From Brassica napus (lineage: Eukaryota > Streptophyta > Magnoliopsida > Brassicales > Brassicaceae): 64,000 nucleotides of DNA. Positions 46,324-57,812 of the stretch are shown in pieces. The stretch covers positions 12,379,065 to 12,443,064 of the forward strand of contig NC_063452.1 in NCBI RefSeq assembly GCF_020379485.1, given 5' to 3'. The notes under the pieces are model-generated. The model was not told where the DNA came from, did not search any database, and saw only the letters and a list, made by a program, of their open reading frames with translations. Positions within the stretch are counted from its first letter, which is position 1, and every line of letters begins with the position of its first letter. The position numbers and the translations under genes were made by a program.

Positions 46324-48149
46324 ATGAGGAAGATAATATAGATAACGATAAAGCTGTGGACTCAAACCATGACGAAGAGTATGAACCGTCTCAGAGATCA
46401 GAACCGTTGATTTTACCTGACGCAGAAACAGAGGAACCACAGGTGGAACTCAGAAGATCAACCCGAATCACTAAGAAACCAAGCTACCTTGAGGATTACG
46501 TCTACCTAGCAGAGATTGAAGGGGAAAAACGTTTGCTTGTGGTGAATGATGAACCGTATTACTTTGTTGATGCAGCAAAAGAAAAGGTGTGGAAGGATGC
46601 ATGTGATGACGAGATCGCATCCATAGTTAAAAACAACACTTGGGAGCTTGTTGATCTTCCACCAGGAGCTAAGGCAATCGGATTAAAGTGGATTTTTAAG
46701 ATCAAACGTAACTCTGACGGCACCATCAACAAGCATAAGTCTCGCCTGGTAGCAAAGGGATACATCCAACGCCATGGCATAGACTATGAGGAGGTTTTTG
46801 CACCCGTAGCACGCATAGAAACAATATGACTTATCATCGCATTGGCTGCGTCAAACGGATGGCAAGTTCATCACCTTGATGTGAAGACAGCATTCCTGTA
46901 CGGAGATCTGGAAGAGAATGTCTACGTGAGTCAACCAGAGGGATATGAAGTAGAAGGAAGCAAAGAGAAGGTATACAAACTCAAGAAAGCACTCTATGGC
47001 CTAAAGCAGGCTCCAAGAGCATGGAATGAGAAGCTAAACCATACCCTTGGAGAGCTGAAGTTTGTTAAATGCACCAAGGAACCATCTCTGTATCGCCTAC
47101 GAACGGGGAAAGATCTTCTACTAGTAGCCGTGTATGCGGACGATCTATTGATTACTGGGTCTAAAGCAGATATGATACATGAGTTCAAGCGAAACATGTC
47201 TTCCAAGTTTGAGATGACTGATCTGGGGTTACTGACATACTACTTAGGCATTGAGGTACTGCAACATGGTGGAGGAATCAATTTGAAGCAGGAGAGTTAT
47301 GCAAGGAAGATACTGGAAGAGACGAGCATGAGTGAATGCAATGCTACATTAATTCCGATGGATGCAGGTTTGGTATTGTCAAAAGCTAAAGAAGAGCGAA
47401 GCGTAGAAGAAAAGGACTTTCGACGTGTTATAGGGTGTTTACGATACCTACTGCACACTCGTCCTGATCTTGCCTATTCAGTTGGAGTATTGAGCCGGTA
47501 TATGCATGAACCAAAGGAGACACACTTCGCAGCTTTGAAGTAGGTGTTACGTTATGTAAAGGGAACTTCAAGCTACGGATTGGAGTATAAAAGAACTGGA
47601 GAATCGACATTGGTTGGATACAGTGACAGCAGTCACAATGTATGTGTTGATGATGGAAGGAGCACTACTGGTCACATGTTCTACCTCAACAACTGTTTGA
47701 TAACATGGTGTTCCAGCAAGCAGGAAACCGTTGCGTTGTCGTCTTGTGAAGCTGAATTTATGGCAGCCACTGAGGTGGCTAAACAAGGAATATGGCTGCA
47801 GGAACTACTAGCTGAGGTTGTGGAGAAGCCATGCGAAAGGGTCATGATCAAAATAGACAACAAATCAGCCATTGCATTGACGAAGAATCCTGTCTTTCAT
47901 GGACGCAGTAAGCACATCCATAAGAGGTATCATTTCATCAGAGAATGCATCGACAATGATCAGGTTGAAGTGGAGCATATTGCAGGAAGTCTTCAGAAAG
48001 CTGATGTGCTGACCAAAGCACTTGGAAGAACAAAGTTTGGTGAAATGAGAGAGCTGATTGGAGTGAGAGATCTGGCGAGTGAAGTCTTCAAGTTTAGGAG
48101 GGTGAATGTTGGAGATAAACTTGAATCTATTTGTGTTAATCCTATTTAA
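46290..48149 (+). pseudogene. Copia reverse transcriptase and RNase H
   Basis: The linker (RRSTRITKKPSYLEDYV) leads into RT: NNTWELVDLPPGAKAIGLKW, HHLDVKTAFLYGDLEENVYV, LYGLKQAPRAW and the catalytic box AVYADDLLITG. The RNase H motifs GYSDSSH, SSCEAEFMAA and IKIDNKSAI follow, ending in the 3' LTR at 48149. Two in-frame stops break it, TGA at 46827-46829 (after ARIETI) and TAG at 47541-47543 (before VLRYVKG). Otherwise all catalytic residues are present. Confidence 0.92.
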
Positions 48150-48341
48150 TATGTGTTTTAGATAAGGATGAATCCTAATGAGATTAGGATAATAAACTCT
48201 ATATAAGTTGATGATGAGATGTGCCATGAACTTGTGAGATTTAGAGATTGCTGTGAGAGCTTGAGTTTTGAGGTATTTTCTTAAGGTAACAAAGGGAGTT
48301 TGATAATCTTTGAGTCTCATATTGTGAACGATAAACTGATA
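48107..48341 (+). repeat. 3' LTR (235 bp)
   Basis: It is identical in length and ends to the 5' LTR and is followed by the target duplication GATTT at 48342-48346. The RNase H frame ends inside it at 48149. Confidence 0.92.
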
Positions 48342-48346
48342 GATTT

Positions 48347-51142
48347 GATGTGTTTAATCACTTTTTTTTTGCAAAACTTTTTCTTCATCGTTTGTATATT
48401 TTGCACAATAGGTGTTGTTACACATGTTTATAGTGTAGCTTTATCATTTGGTGTTTAGGATAATATTGTCTGATCATGCCTAACAAATAACCATATGTGC
48501 AAATACTTTCGAATGGTGCATACATTTGCAATTACCGAGTGTGTTTTGTATATTTACTTAAATGACTCAATTTTTTTTCTCAATTGTACTTCAAAATAGA
48601 GTACAATTTCACATTGTAGTCTCTCGTGTACTATTTGATAGAGAATTTTCTGTTGTACTACTTTGATATGATGCTTTTAGAAAAAGTTGGTAAAATTGAT
48701 TTTCTGGTTGCTATCAAACTCATAGATTAATTTCCTCGGTTTTTCTGTGTAAACTTAAAATGTAATTCATTTAAATAACACCAGTAAATAAAACATAATT
48801 TCAAAAGTATGTTAACCACGTAAGAAATACGAACTCTCCGATCGTGATCGGTGTGACACCACATACATAAAGTTTGAACTAGAACCGACTTCATGATGGC
48901 TTTCCAAAATTAAAAATATATTATCTTAGGTTAAAATAATTATTTATAAACAACCCATTAGTTACACATGTGTAGAGTATGTCTTCTCAGTAAATAAACA
49001 AAAAGTTATTTTATATTTCGAGGTTGAAATAATGTTTAAATTAAGGGAAATTGAGGCACATATACGTAACAAAAAAAGAAATAAAGTATATATCCATAGC
49101 AATAATCAAGTTAGAGTATTCTGTGTATTTTATGTAATATTACTTATTTTACCCTTTGAACAAATCTTGACCATTGATTTTCATATTTCTTTTGTTTCTT
49201 TTGTTTCTTTTTCATTTTTTTTTTGTCTTTTTTTTTTCTCCCCCTCCAAATTTTATTGATGTATATCTTTTGGATCAAATATAATTTAACTAAATAATTA
49301 TATTAGTAACGATATACATATTTTTTTTACATATGGTATAACTTAAAATTTTTAAACCTAATTTTTAAACAATATCGGACAAAAATTATACTATACTATT
49401 CATTAAAATAAAATAATACATTTAATTAAACGCATTTAAAACAATGTGTTACTAATACTTATAGTATATTACTCTATTTACTTAGTATAATTTTTTGGAG
49501 CTCCCTCCTTCCTTTTCCCTCCACCTCCTCCCTCCTCTTCTTCTCCCTCCTCCCTCCTCCCTCCTCCTCTTCTTCTTCCTCTCTCCTCCCCTTGCTCTTA
49601 CTTCTCATCTTTCTTTCTCCCTCCACCTCCACCTCCTCCTCTTCCTCTTCCTCTTCTTCCCCTGCTGTTCCTCCTCCTCAAATGCATGTTACTTTTGTAT
49701 ATTTTTTCTATACTTTTATATACTATTTATTTAATATACATAGTACGGTATAATAATACGTCATTTTTAATAATATGTTAAATGTACGTGACATGTTCTC
49801 AAAGAGAATAAAGTAAAAATATGCCAAATTGTTCCATCAAATAGTAATTATTGTAGTATGGCTATATTCTTTATTTTATGTCCTCTTATACATATACAAC
49901 AAATTCTCCCTTAAATTAATCCTCAAAAAGGATGTTTAAATTAAAAACAGTTAAATGATACAAGACTATGACTTAAGACTTATGAGCCAAACAGTATTTT
50001 ACGAGGAACATAAGATAGAGGAGGTTCCTAAGAAGAGGAGGGTGAAGATTACATACAAGTTGACCCGTTGAACACGAGTCTTGTGTATAGTCTTCCACAA
50101 TCACGACTCCCGCAACCGCTACCGACAATACGAAATTAATATAGCATGTCAATGTCATGGACAAAATCTTTTTAGCGTTACACGGCTTAGGCGCCTGAAA
50201 ATTTGGAAACAAGAACAAGTTTGAGCAGTGATGCGTTCACTGCGTTTGGTGAAAACGTAAAAGGCCATGATGACTATTAAATTTTAAGTTGTAAATATAA
50301 AATACTTCAAATTCATGAGAATCTTATTTGTACGCGTCGTCTGATTTGTGACCAAGAATACTGTGTTGTTGGTGGAGACTAAAAAGAACAATTCCAAATT
50401 TAGGAGTTGACGAAATTTTCAAAGCTAATAGTCTTTTTTTTTTTTTGAACAAAACAAAGCTAATAGTCTAAATGTGATATGATAACTAGAAGCAGACCAA
50501 ACTCTAACAACCATCTATATTGTGTGTGACAAAAATGAAGCCTCCTATTTTCTGTTCAACACGTTAAAGGGACATATTTCAAATTGTTACTCCCCTCTCT
50601 TACCAAAAGATATTTTATTACCAAAAAAGAAGATATTTTAAAATATTTTTAATGTTTAGTTTTTTACAAAATTTTAAAGTAAACAATTTCCATTGACTCT
50701 AAACCGATAGCAATTAACAATTTAACTATCGTCCATAAATATTCTTAATAGTTAAAATTTGTTTATATTAATTAATGAAATCTGCATTGAGATTTTTAAT
50801 AAATTTATCTTTAAGATACAATTAACAATGTAACTACAATTTTTTTCGGTATCCACAAAAGTGGTGAAATACATCATGCATATCCAATACTCTTTGTGCC
50901 AAGAAAGCTGACCATTATGTCTATGAAAACACCACGTTAAAATAGTTTGTTGCAAAAAACCACTTGTAACAGTTGCAAAAAACCACTTGTAACACATTCA
51001 TGCACTCCATTACCCGTGTGAACTGTGAAACATGAAAATACTACATCAAATATTCGTAGCTCCATTTGATCAAAGAAATATTCCTAGCTCCTATTATTGT
51101 TTCTTTTACTCTTCCCTACTGCAAAACCATCTCTAACCTCAA
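48347..51142. other. AT-rich spacer with pyrimidine tract
   Basis: No gene is firmly supported. The minus-strand ORF 49973-50218 (81 codons) contains a hydrophobic stretch, INFVLSVAVAGVVIV, that looks like a signal or membrane segment, but I do not recognise it and further exons are not evident. A pyrimidine-only tract lies at 49498-49680. Near 50592 and 50640 are Stowaway-like scraps. The rest is AT-rich. Confidence 0.45.
49498..49680 (+). repeat. Pyrimidine-rich (CTC/CTT)n low-complexity tract
   Basis: About 180 bases are nearly all C and T, made of CTCCTC, CCTCC and TTCTTC units. Purines are rare. Confidence 0.9.
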
Positions 51143-51154
51143 AATTTATCTGAA

Positions 51155-51401
51155 TTTTTTTTTTTTAAAGAAAATGATTAAACCCGGATCTATTAAAGAC
51201 ACAGACCTAACTCCCGGATGAAAAGTGCAGTCCACGGATAGACCCTCTTCCGGATATTCAAATGGGCCGAAATGCAATAGCCCATATCCGTATAGGATGA
51301 CCAAAAAAATATGATTTAGTTTCGCATGACAGGAGGATCAAACCTGAAATGTGGTGACATCCGAGCTCTTCCCCTTACCACTTCACCGCAATCTCCCGGT
51401 C
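51155..51401 (-). mobile_element. tRNA-derived SINE
   Basis: On the minus strand it starts with a tRNA-like promoter: A-box-like GCGGTGAAGTGGTAAGG (about 51391-51375) and B-box AGGTTTGATCC (about 51344-51334). It ends in a poly(A) tail (plus T-run 51155-51166). A 12-13 bp target duplication flanks it: AATTTATCTGAA at 51143-51154 and AATTTTATCTGAA at 51402-51414. The body has no ORF. These features together are diagnostic of a SINE mobilised by a LINE. It lies 400 bp beyond the 3' end of the gene at 51818-54579. Confidence 0.85.
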
Positions 51402-51414
51402 AATTTTATCTGAA

Positions 51415-51817
51415 CTTTCCAAAGCCTCATCAACGTAACATGCAAAAATCTTCAGCTCAGCCAGAATCTTTATTTGAAATTTAACATCACCAACCATATA
51501 CATACTACTACAAAGATATTGAAGTTGGGATTTATATCATTAACCTCGTAGAATTAATAATCTTTAAACACAACAGACCTTAAAAGAACTGTGTGGGCTA
51601 CAACTACAAATGAAAAAATAAATGTTACAACATTGAAGGCAATACATATATAAACTATATATATAGTCTTCTGCACCTCCTAAACTGTGCAAATAGAGAA
51701 CCTACCTTACACCGTGACAACATTCATATTTACATACGACTCCTACGAAGTGGTTTTGTCCCCCTTGTAATACCAGACCGGCTTTGTGTAAATAAGATTG
51801 GTTTTTATATGGATCTA
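51415..51817. other. 3' flank of the unknown-protein gene
   Basis: AT-rich, probably including the 3' UTR of the minus-strand gene. AATAAA-like signals on the minus strand are not clearly placed. No other feature. Confidence 0.4.
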
Positions 51818-54579
51818 TCAACCGATTCCTGGAAACCTCCGAGCTTTATGAGGATAAGTGGAAGATTTTTGGAGTGTTCTCGTTGGTGGTGGAGGCGGCG
51901 GCATCATCATACGGGAATGATTCTTGAACTTGCTTGAAGATGAATGTTTTCTATCTGACTCTATCGCGGATGCTGATGAGCTCGGGAATGATCCTTTCTT
52001 GTTCTCCATCGTTGATAGTTTCAGTCTCTTTGAGGGCTTAGGAAGATGATGGCGATCATGATGATTATGCAGCGCTGCTGAATCTTTTCTCACGTGGTTG
52101 TTCTTCTTGCTGCTTGAGATAAGATGTAAGGAGGAGGAGGATTCAGTTGTTCCGTGCCTTTCAAGAGGCGTTTCTATTAGTTTGGATTTGCGGGCCTTCA
52201 TTGACTTCTGAGAAAGCATCGTTGGCCACCTGAGGATTCCGTTTGGGTTGTTGTTGTGGTTTCCGGATTGGACTGCAAAGTCACAAAGCGTTTGAGCAGC
52301 TGCTAGTAGCTGAGGACAGGATCGAGCTGCAGAAAAACATAGCATCAATCATATGACTAGGTGATGAGAAATTGAAATGGCATTTGTGAAAACATACCAT
52401 CGTCTTGAACATCTCGCGAGCCCTCTGCTTCTGCATTTGATGAGACACAAATCCATATCATACAATTTTAGTTAAAAGAATAAAAGGGTGAAAATTTAGA
52501 TTCTTACCAGTAGGAACACATGACGCTTTTTGAAAGGTAGACACAGATGCTTCTGTGCACTGGCACGAAGTGGTCTTAGTTCCAGCACCAGTTTGCTTCT
52601 GTACTGGAAGGACTAAGTTTTGGTTGAAAGTGAGTGAATCCAGATTTGCGAAATGATTGGTTATACTCTCCTGAGAGCTCATAGTAGTCTCGGCTATTCT
52701 TAGCCATCGCCCTTGACAAAGCGTTTTGCCAGTAAGAAGCTTTGCAGCTTCCGAGTTGGTTCTAGAGCTCGCATTATAAGCCTGTGACCACGGGAAATGT
52801 GGCAATCCGCCACGTAGAGGTAGTTGTTTAGCTGAACGCTGCTGATCTAACATGTTCTTAGAGTTCTGAGAAGGTTTTGAAGCGTCTTGGAGCAGAGAAT
52901 CTAAATCTTTCGGCGAAGGAAGCCCTAATCTTTTCAATACATCGCTAGACTCGCATAATGGAAAATTAAGTGGTGAGGAAGGAATCTCAGGATTGACACA
53001 ATGATCCTGAAAATACACAAGAGTAGATAACTTTTCAGTTGAATCAACAGAAGCATACAGAAGCAGCTAAGGCCATGTCAGAATATATATGAAATTTCAA
53101 AGTATTGAATTAGGTAACACACCTTAGAAGATGAGGATAGATCTCCATCAAGAGCATTTACTTTAACGCTGTTTTCACCATTTACTGTTGCAGAGATAGA
53201 GCTAGGCGACTCCAGAGATCTGCTGATGGAAGCGTCTAATTCAGCAGAGATTTGTGATTGAACAGGCCTTCTAGTTGGAAGAACAGACCAAACATTTCTG
53301 ACTACACTCAGCAAAGTGTCATTAGTCTTCTCAAGTTTCTTCATTTTGTCTTTGCCCAAAGAAGGACACTCATAAGAGCCTTCAAGAAGCTTGTTCAGTG
53401 ACAAATCTTCAACGAGTTTGGTAACATCATTTATATCAGGCTTCAAGCCATAGGCACCTGCATGCAAGGCAGATTATGACTTATGAGGTACACAGAACAA
53501 TAGAAAAAGATCATAGCATGTCATGACATGAGGACAAGACCTTGCCATATCAAAAATGTCGTGTTTAAATGAAAATACTAGTGAAAACACAGGTGCTGTG
53601 ACTCTCACATAGTCACATTGGTACTATAGAGATCCAAAGAGTATGTCAGCCAATGAAACCTTTTCAGTTTGATGTTAAGGAGACTAAGAGAAAAGAGACT
53701 GAAAATCACCACACAACCAAGGGAACCTCTAGAGCTACATCAAAACAGGTTCACTTGTAAATTCACTTCAAAGTTCAGATTGAAAGTACACAAGAACTAG
53801 CCAAAGTAAATGGACCACATACCAAAATAAGCATTTTCGCCAGTGGCTGGATTGACAGTTGAAAAAGTTCTAGTGAGAACTTTTGGAGTCCTCTTATCAC
53901 TTCGCCTGCCATTACAGCTGCTTCGTTGCTTCACTGCTAAGGGTTTATCTATGCACAGCATTAAACAAAAAAAAAATAATAAGTAGCCAAATTAAAAAGT
54001 AGCATCTCGGAACAAACTTCAAGAACATATTACATACTCTAAAGTTACCTGAGAGAGTAGATCCTTGTCCAGATAACTCCTTGGAGTCATTATCTCTGAC
54101 AGTGTCATCTAAAAGAATCAATCTAGACCTTTTGGAAGTAAGGTTGCTACTACTATTTCTCGAAAGCTTTCCTCTTTTCCTAGAAGACTCTGCACTTTCA
54201 GGACTGGCGATCGGTAGATAACCGTTCTGAGGCTCGGAAGAACTTTCAACTCGGAGTTTGGTAAGCCTATCATGTACAAAGTCGTGTGAGTGCATTAACT
54301 TGCGCCATTGAGACGGATCTGAAACCCCTCCTCCTGGAAGATTTAGAATCTTTAAAAGTTAGCAAATTTACCAAATCTCTGACTGGATCTATAACGCAAG
54401 TAAAAAAAGGTCTAACCTTTCTTACTAATTGAACGCTCAATCTCGACGCGAGTCTTCTCACAGTTGCTGTTGTCTGCTGTTTTATTCGACGAAACCCTAA
54501 CTCCGCCGCACCCTTCGGATCCCATAAGCTTAGCCTGCAAAGAAACCACCACGGGACAAGAAACCTCCAAAACGTCCAT
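51818..54579 (-). CDS. Plant-specific protein of unknown function (AT1G64050-like)
   Basis: Seven exons on the minus strand (plus coordinates, gene order): 54417-54579, 54049-54333, 53823-53948, 53123-53457, 52508-53006, 52398-52430, 51818-52326. All splice sites are GT-AG and phases agree. The 1950 bp encode 649 residues. The start MDVLEVSCPVV was chosen as the first ATG giving a plausible leader; MGSEGCGG 19 residues on is an alternative. The protein is polar and serine-rich, with basic clusters (KRGKLSRNSSSNLTSKRSR near 105-125) that could be nuclear localisation signals. A block RSCPQLLAAAQTLCDFA near 482-498 looks like a conserved helix, and the C-terminus has a run of six prolines and SRMMMPP. 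No known domain is recognised. Position next to RBOHF fits Arabidopsis AT1G64050. Confidence 0.82.
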
Positions 54580-57280
54580 CAGAAGACGACATCGCAACCG
54601 TGTAGGCTGCGAGACGAAGAAGACATCTCTTCTTCTTCTTCCAAGCTAAAAAAGCTTCGATCGAGCTCGAGAGAAGCTAATTTAATTCGTGTGGGAAAAT
54701 CGAAAGCTCGAAAAGAGTGAGATTGATTTAGGGATTTGACGATTTGGGGGAAGAAGAAGAAGAAGGCGATGGTGCGGCTGCGTGGTTGATTTTTCTAGGG
54801 CAAATGAAAATATGAGAGTGGATTAAAGATGAGTATTTATAGTTTTTGGAAAATTAATTTTGTCATCTTTGGATATGCTCTATGTTCCGGTGTGCTCGTC
54901 TGCACCGGTACGCATGACGTGTTTACTGCATTATTGCTGTAGACAGTTATTAGCAACCGTTAGATACAGACTGGTGACGAGGATTTTATGATCTAACGGC
55001 TTTACTGAGTCATCTAGGCTTTCGCACGTATCTTTTTTGGTGAGTTTCTGAAATGTTCCCATGGAGTGTTCAGGTGTTGGCTTGGGCATATTTATTCGAC
55101 GGGATTACCCCTTATCTGAATACCAACGCCGTTAGATTCTCTAGTGTCCGTTAAATGTTTATATACATTTTATTATTATTTGATTTTAAATAAATTCACT
55201 TTTATTTCTATCAACACTAAATTCACCTTAATTTTGACCGGAACAATACCTTTGATAGATGCGGAACAACTGTGGTGTGCTCCTAAACCAAATACATTGA
55301 AACTATTGAATGTAAAATAAGAAGAGTGTTGAAATCTTAGTAGAAAATATGTGGTTTCGACTAAATTGAAAGTATTCAACCGTTGAACTTTTTTTTTTGG
55401 TGGCCCGACTTTGCTACTTGACGAAATGTTATTGGTAAAAATGTTTGATGCGTGTAAGCATGCATCCTTTATTTGGATATATATTTTTTAATATGGATAA
55501 AAATGTTATTTTCATGGGAAATTGTACTTTATAACTAGAAAATAAAGTATAATTAAGAATTTAACTAAAATAAATAAAAAGTCTCTAATAAATAAAATAA
55601 ATTGTACCTCTTCGTAATCACTTTTACATCCTCGATAGTTACATTCATCTCTAAGTCACCATCACCGTTGTCACCGCCACCACGACCATCACAAAAAATA
55701 ATTCATTGATCTGAAAGCATAAAGTTGATTGCTAGTCATCGGAAATCTATAGTCGTCTTCCTTGATGATGATGACTAAACTGGAGGAGATGACGATCGAG
55801 GTGAATCTTGTGATGTTGGCGATTAATTTTTTGATGGTTCAACAATCGATAGTGAAAATAGGAATCAAAATTAGAGAAAATGAATAGTGTATTGTAATAT
55901 GTATTCTATTCTATATTACTCACCTACATAAAATAGAAATGTCACTTTACAATATATCTCTCTATCTCCATCTCACCTTCCTCTTGATCTCAATCTTCAT
56001 CTTTCCTCCTCCTGCTCATACCCTCTTCTTCCTCTTCCTATGAGAATTTTCTCTTCCATAATAATTATTGTAAATCATATAGTTACTATTCTATTTTACT
56101 ATATTATATTCTATTTTAGAATGATATAATAAAAATGTCGTTTACAATCTATCTCTCTCTCCTCTTTCTCTTCCTTCATTTAATTTCTTATTTTTCATTT
56201 AGCATGATTCATTCCATTTATATTTGGTCCTCAACCACAATCATCGTTTCCTTTGGTTTGCCACTTTTGCAGCTGAGGCATCTTCCGATTTTTTCACAGC
56301 TGTTCGTTTATATCTACTACTTCCATATATACTCCTCATCATCATTTATTTACCGGTAACCTGAAAGGAGAGAGGCTATAACCGGAAGAAAAATGAACAA
56401 ATGATATGAGATCTAATTATGTCAAAATCAATGCTATTTAATATTTTCTTAATTTTGTTATCAAAATTGGTTATTTCAAAAACTAACCCTATTTTCATTG
56501 GTTGTGCAGATTTTTTTTATTTTATTTTTATCTCCATCCAATAATTCACATTCATTTATTTTGTCATGAAAATTTTATAAAAATAAAAATTATATCAAAA
56601 TTCATATTTTATGATCTATAAATAGAGAAATTTTCATTTCATTTGGATACAGAAAACGTCATTTTTATTATAATCAACTATCTTGGTGTTATAAACTTTT
56701 TTTTTGTTAAGTAGATCCCAATAATAAACCTTTTAACACCTAAAATTCTTCAAATTCCACCACAATCATCAACTGTATCTGTCCCAATATGCATTTGCAG
56801 TCAACATATATTTCAACGGAGATATGACGTTCTCCGTGAAGGATGTCGGTTGATGGAGAGTCTCACACCATTCAGTCTTTTTCAGAATGAGTTCATATAT
56901 TCGCTGCGACACGGGTTCAACTCGCCTTGTTCCTAAGCATTTGATGTGAATCACTGTATCAGCGGGCAAAGATACGCATCCCTAATCCTTTGCTAGAAGA
57001 AGCATCCTCCAAAAAACAACCAAACTCCCCAAAGATTCAAGCTTGATGTTTCTGAGATCTAAACATTGCCCAAGCTCTGAAACCTCAATTAGTGACGGTT
57101 TTACACAGCTTCACACCCTGAATCTCTAAACCACCGCTGAGTAGCAACGCAACCAAACATTATGCTCGGAGTCGACAAAGTAACTCCTCCAGCACAGTCT
57201 CTTATTTCACAGGCTTCTCTAACAAAGATTTTGCTCGATTCACCTCTGGTTTTTTCCGAAGACTCTCCAGAAGAACAAGC
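54580..57280. other. Upstream region of the unknown-protein gene and spacer
   Basis: 54580-54850 probably holds its 5' UTR and promoter (purine-rich GAAGAAGAAG near 54751-54763). 54880-55150 is more balanced in composition and unassigned. 55890-56160 has a repeated block (TCTATTTTA...AATGTC...TTTACAATMTATCTCTCT, near 55915-55965 and 56095-56150). 56760-57280 looks like a decayed coding remnant: the minus strand at 56769-57000 reads LPADTVIHIKCLGTRRVEPV and onward, but I do not recognise it. Confidence 0.4.
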
Positions 57281-57812
57281 ATGAATCGACGGTTTTATGC
57301 ATTAGAAAAAGAAAAGGCTTAGCAACAAACATGAGCCACAAGTCAAGAGGATTAGAGCTCACATGTGGATACCTCTGCTCTCATCAAGGAGAACACGCTA
57401 ACTCTGATAGGCCGCCTCACTAACCCTCAAGAACAAAGGATCTAGGATCTTATACCCTTACTGCCTCAGAAAGTGGAACACGCAGCGGAGAGTAGTAGGC
57501 GCAAATCTGGGACACAACTGTTTTGAGTTCAAGTGTGAAGGTGAGGAAAGCCTACAACGAGTCTTGGACAACAGACCGTATCCCTGCAATGATACCCTTC
57601 TGGATACGCATAAAACGGCTACCACTCCATTTCTGGCATGACGAGATGCTCCGCTGTATTGGCAAGGAAATAGGGAGCTACGAGAAACATGAGCTAACAA
57701 AAACAACAGCACGTGTTAGAGTCCTCGTAAATGGACTCAACCCGCTCATCAAGGAGACCATAATAGAGTATGAAACAAGAGAGGAGAGTAGGATTACCTT
57801 AGAGTATGAAAG
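57281..57812 (+). pseudogene. LINE ORF1 (DUF4283-type) remnant
   Basis: From the ATG at 57281 it reads MNRRFYALEKEKA, then in shifted frames KENTLTLIGRLTNPQEQ, PQKWNTQRRVVGANLGHN and FEFKCEGEESLQRVLDNRP. After an internal deletion it continues IPFWIRIKRLPLHFWHDEM, KHELTKTTARVRVLV and ITLEYERL. This is the RNA-binding ORF1 protein common in Brassicaceae L1 elements. The expected CCHC knuckle after YERL is absent because another element begins there. Stops at several places confirm decay. Confidence 0.85.

Larger units (their letters stand above)
43744..48341 (+). mobile_element. Ty1/Copia LTR retrotransposon, nearly full coding content
   Basis: The LTRs are both 235 bp (43744-43978 and 48107-48341), start TGTTGGAG, end AACTGATA and differ at about eight positions. 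A perfect 5-bp target duplication GATTT flanks the element (43739-43743 and 48342-48346). The primer binding site TGGTATCAGAGC starts at 43981, and the purine tract AGGAGGGTGAA precedes the 3' LTR. Gag, protease, integrase, RT and RNase H follow in one direction. Four in-frame stops and two frameshifts disable the polyprotein. The short LTR distance implies a recent insertion. Confidence 0.94.

Noticed and set aside
43595..48320. Nearly identical minus-strand ORFs at 43595-43957 and 47865-48320 starting MRLKDYQTPF.
   Set aside because: They lie antisense inside the two copies of the 235-bp LTR, so the similarity only reflects the LTR duplication.
49973..50218. An 81-codon minus-strand ORF with a hydrophobic segment as a secreted peptide gene.
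   Set aside because: The hydrophobic stretch starts well inside the ORF, further exons are not visible and I recognise no family; left as a remark in the spacer entry.
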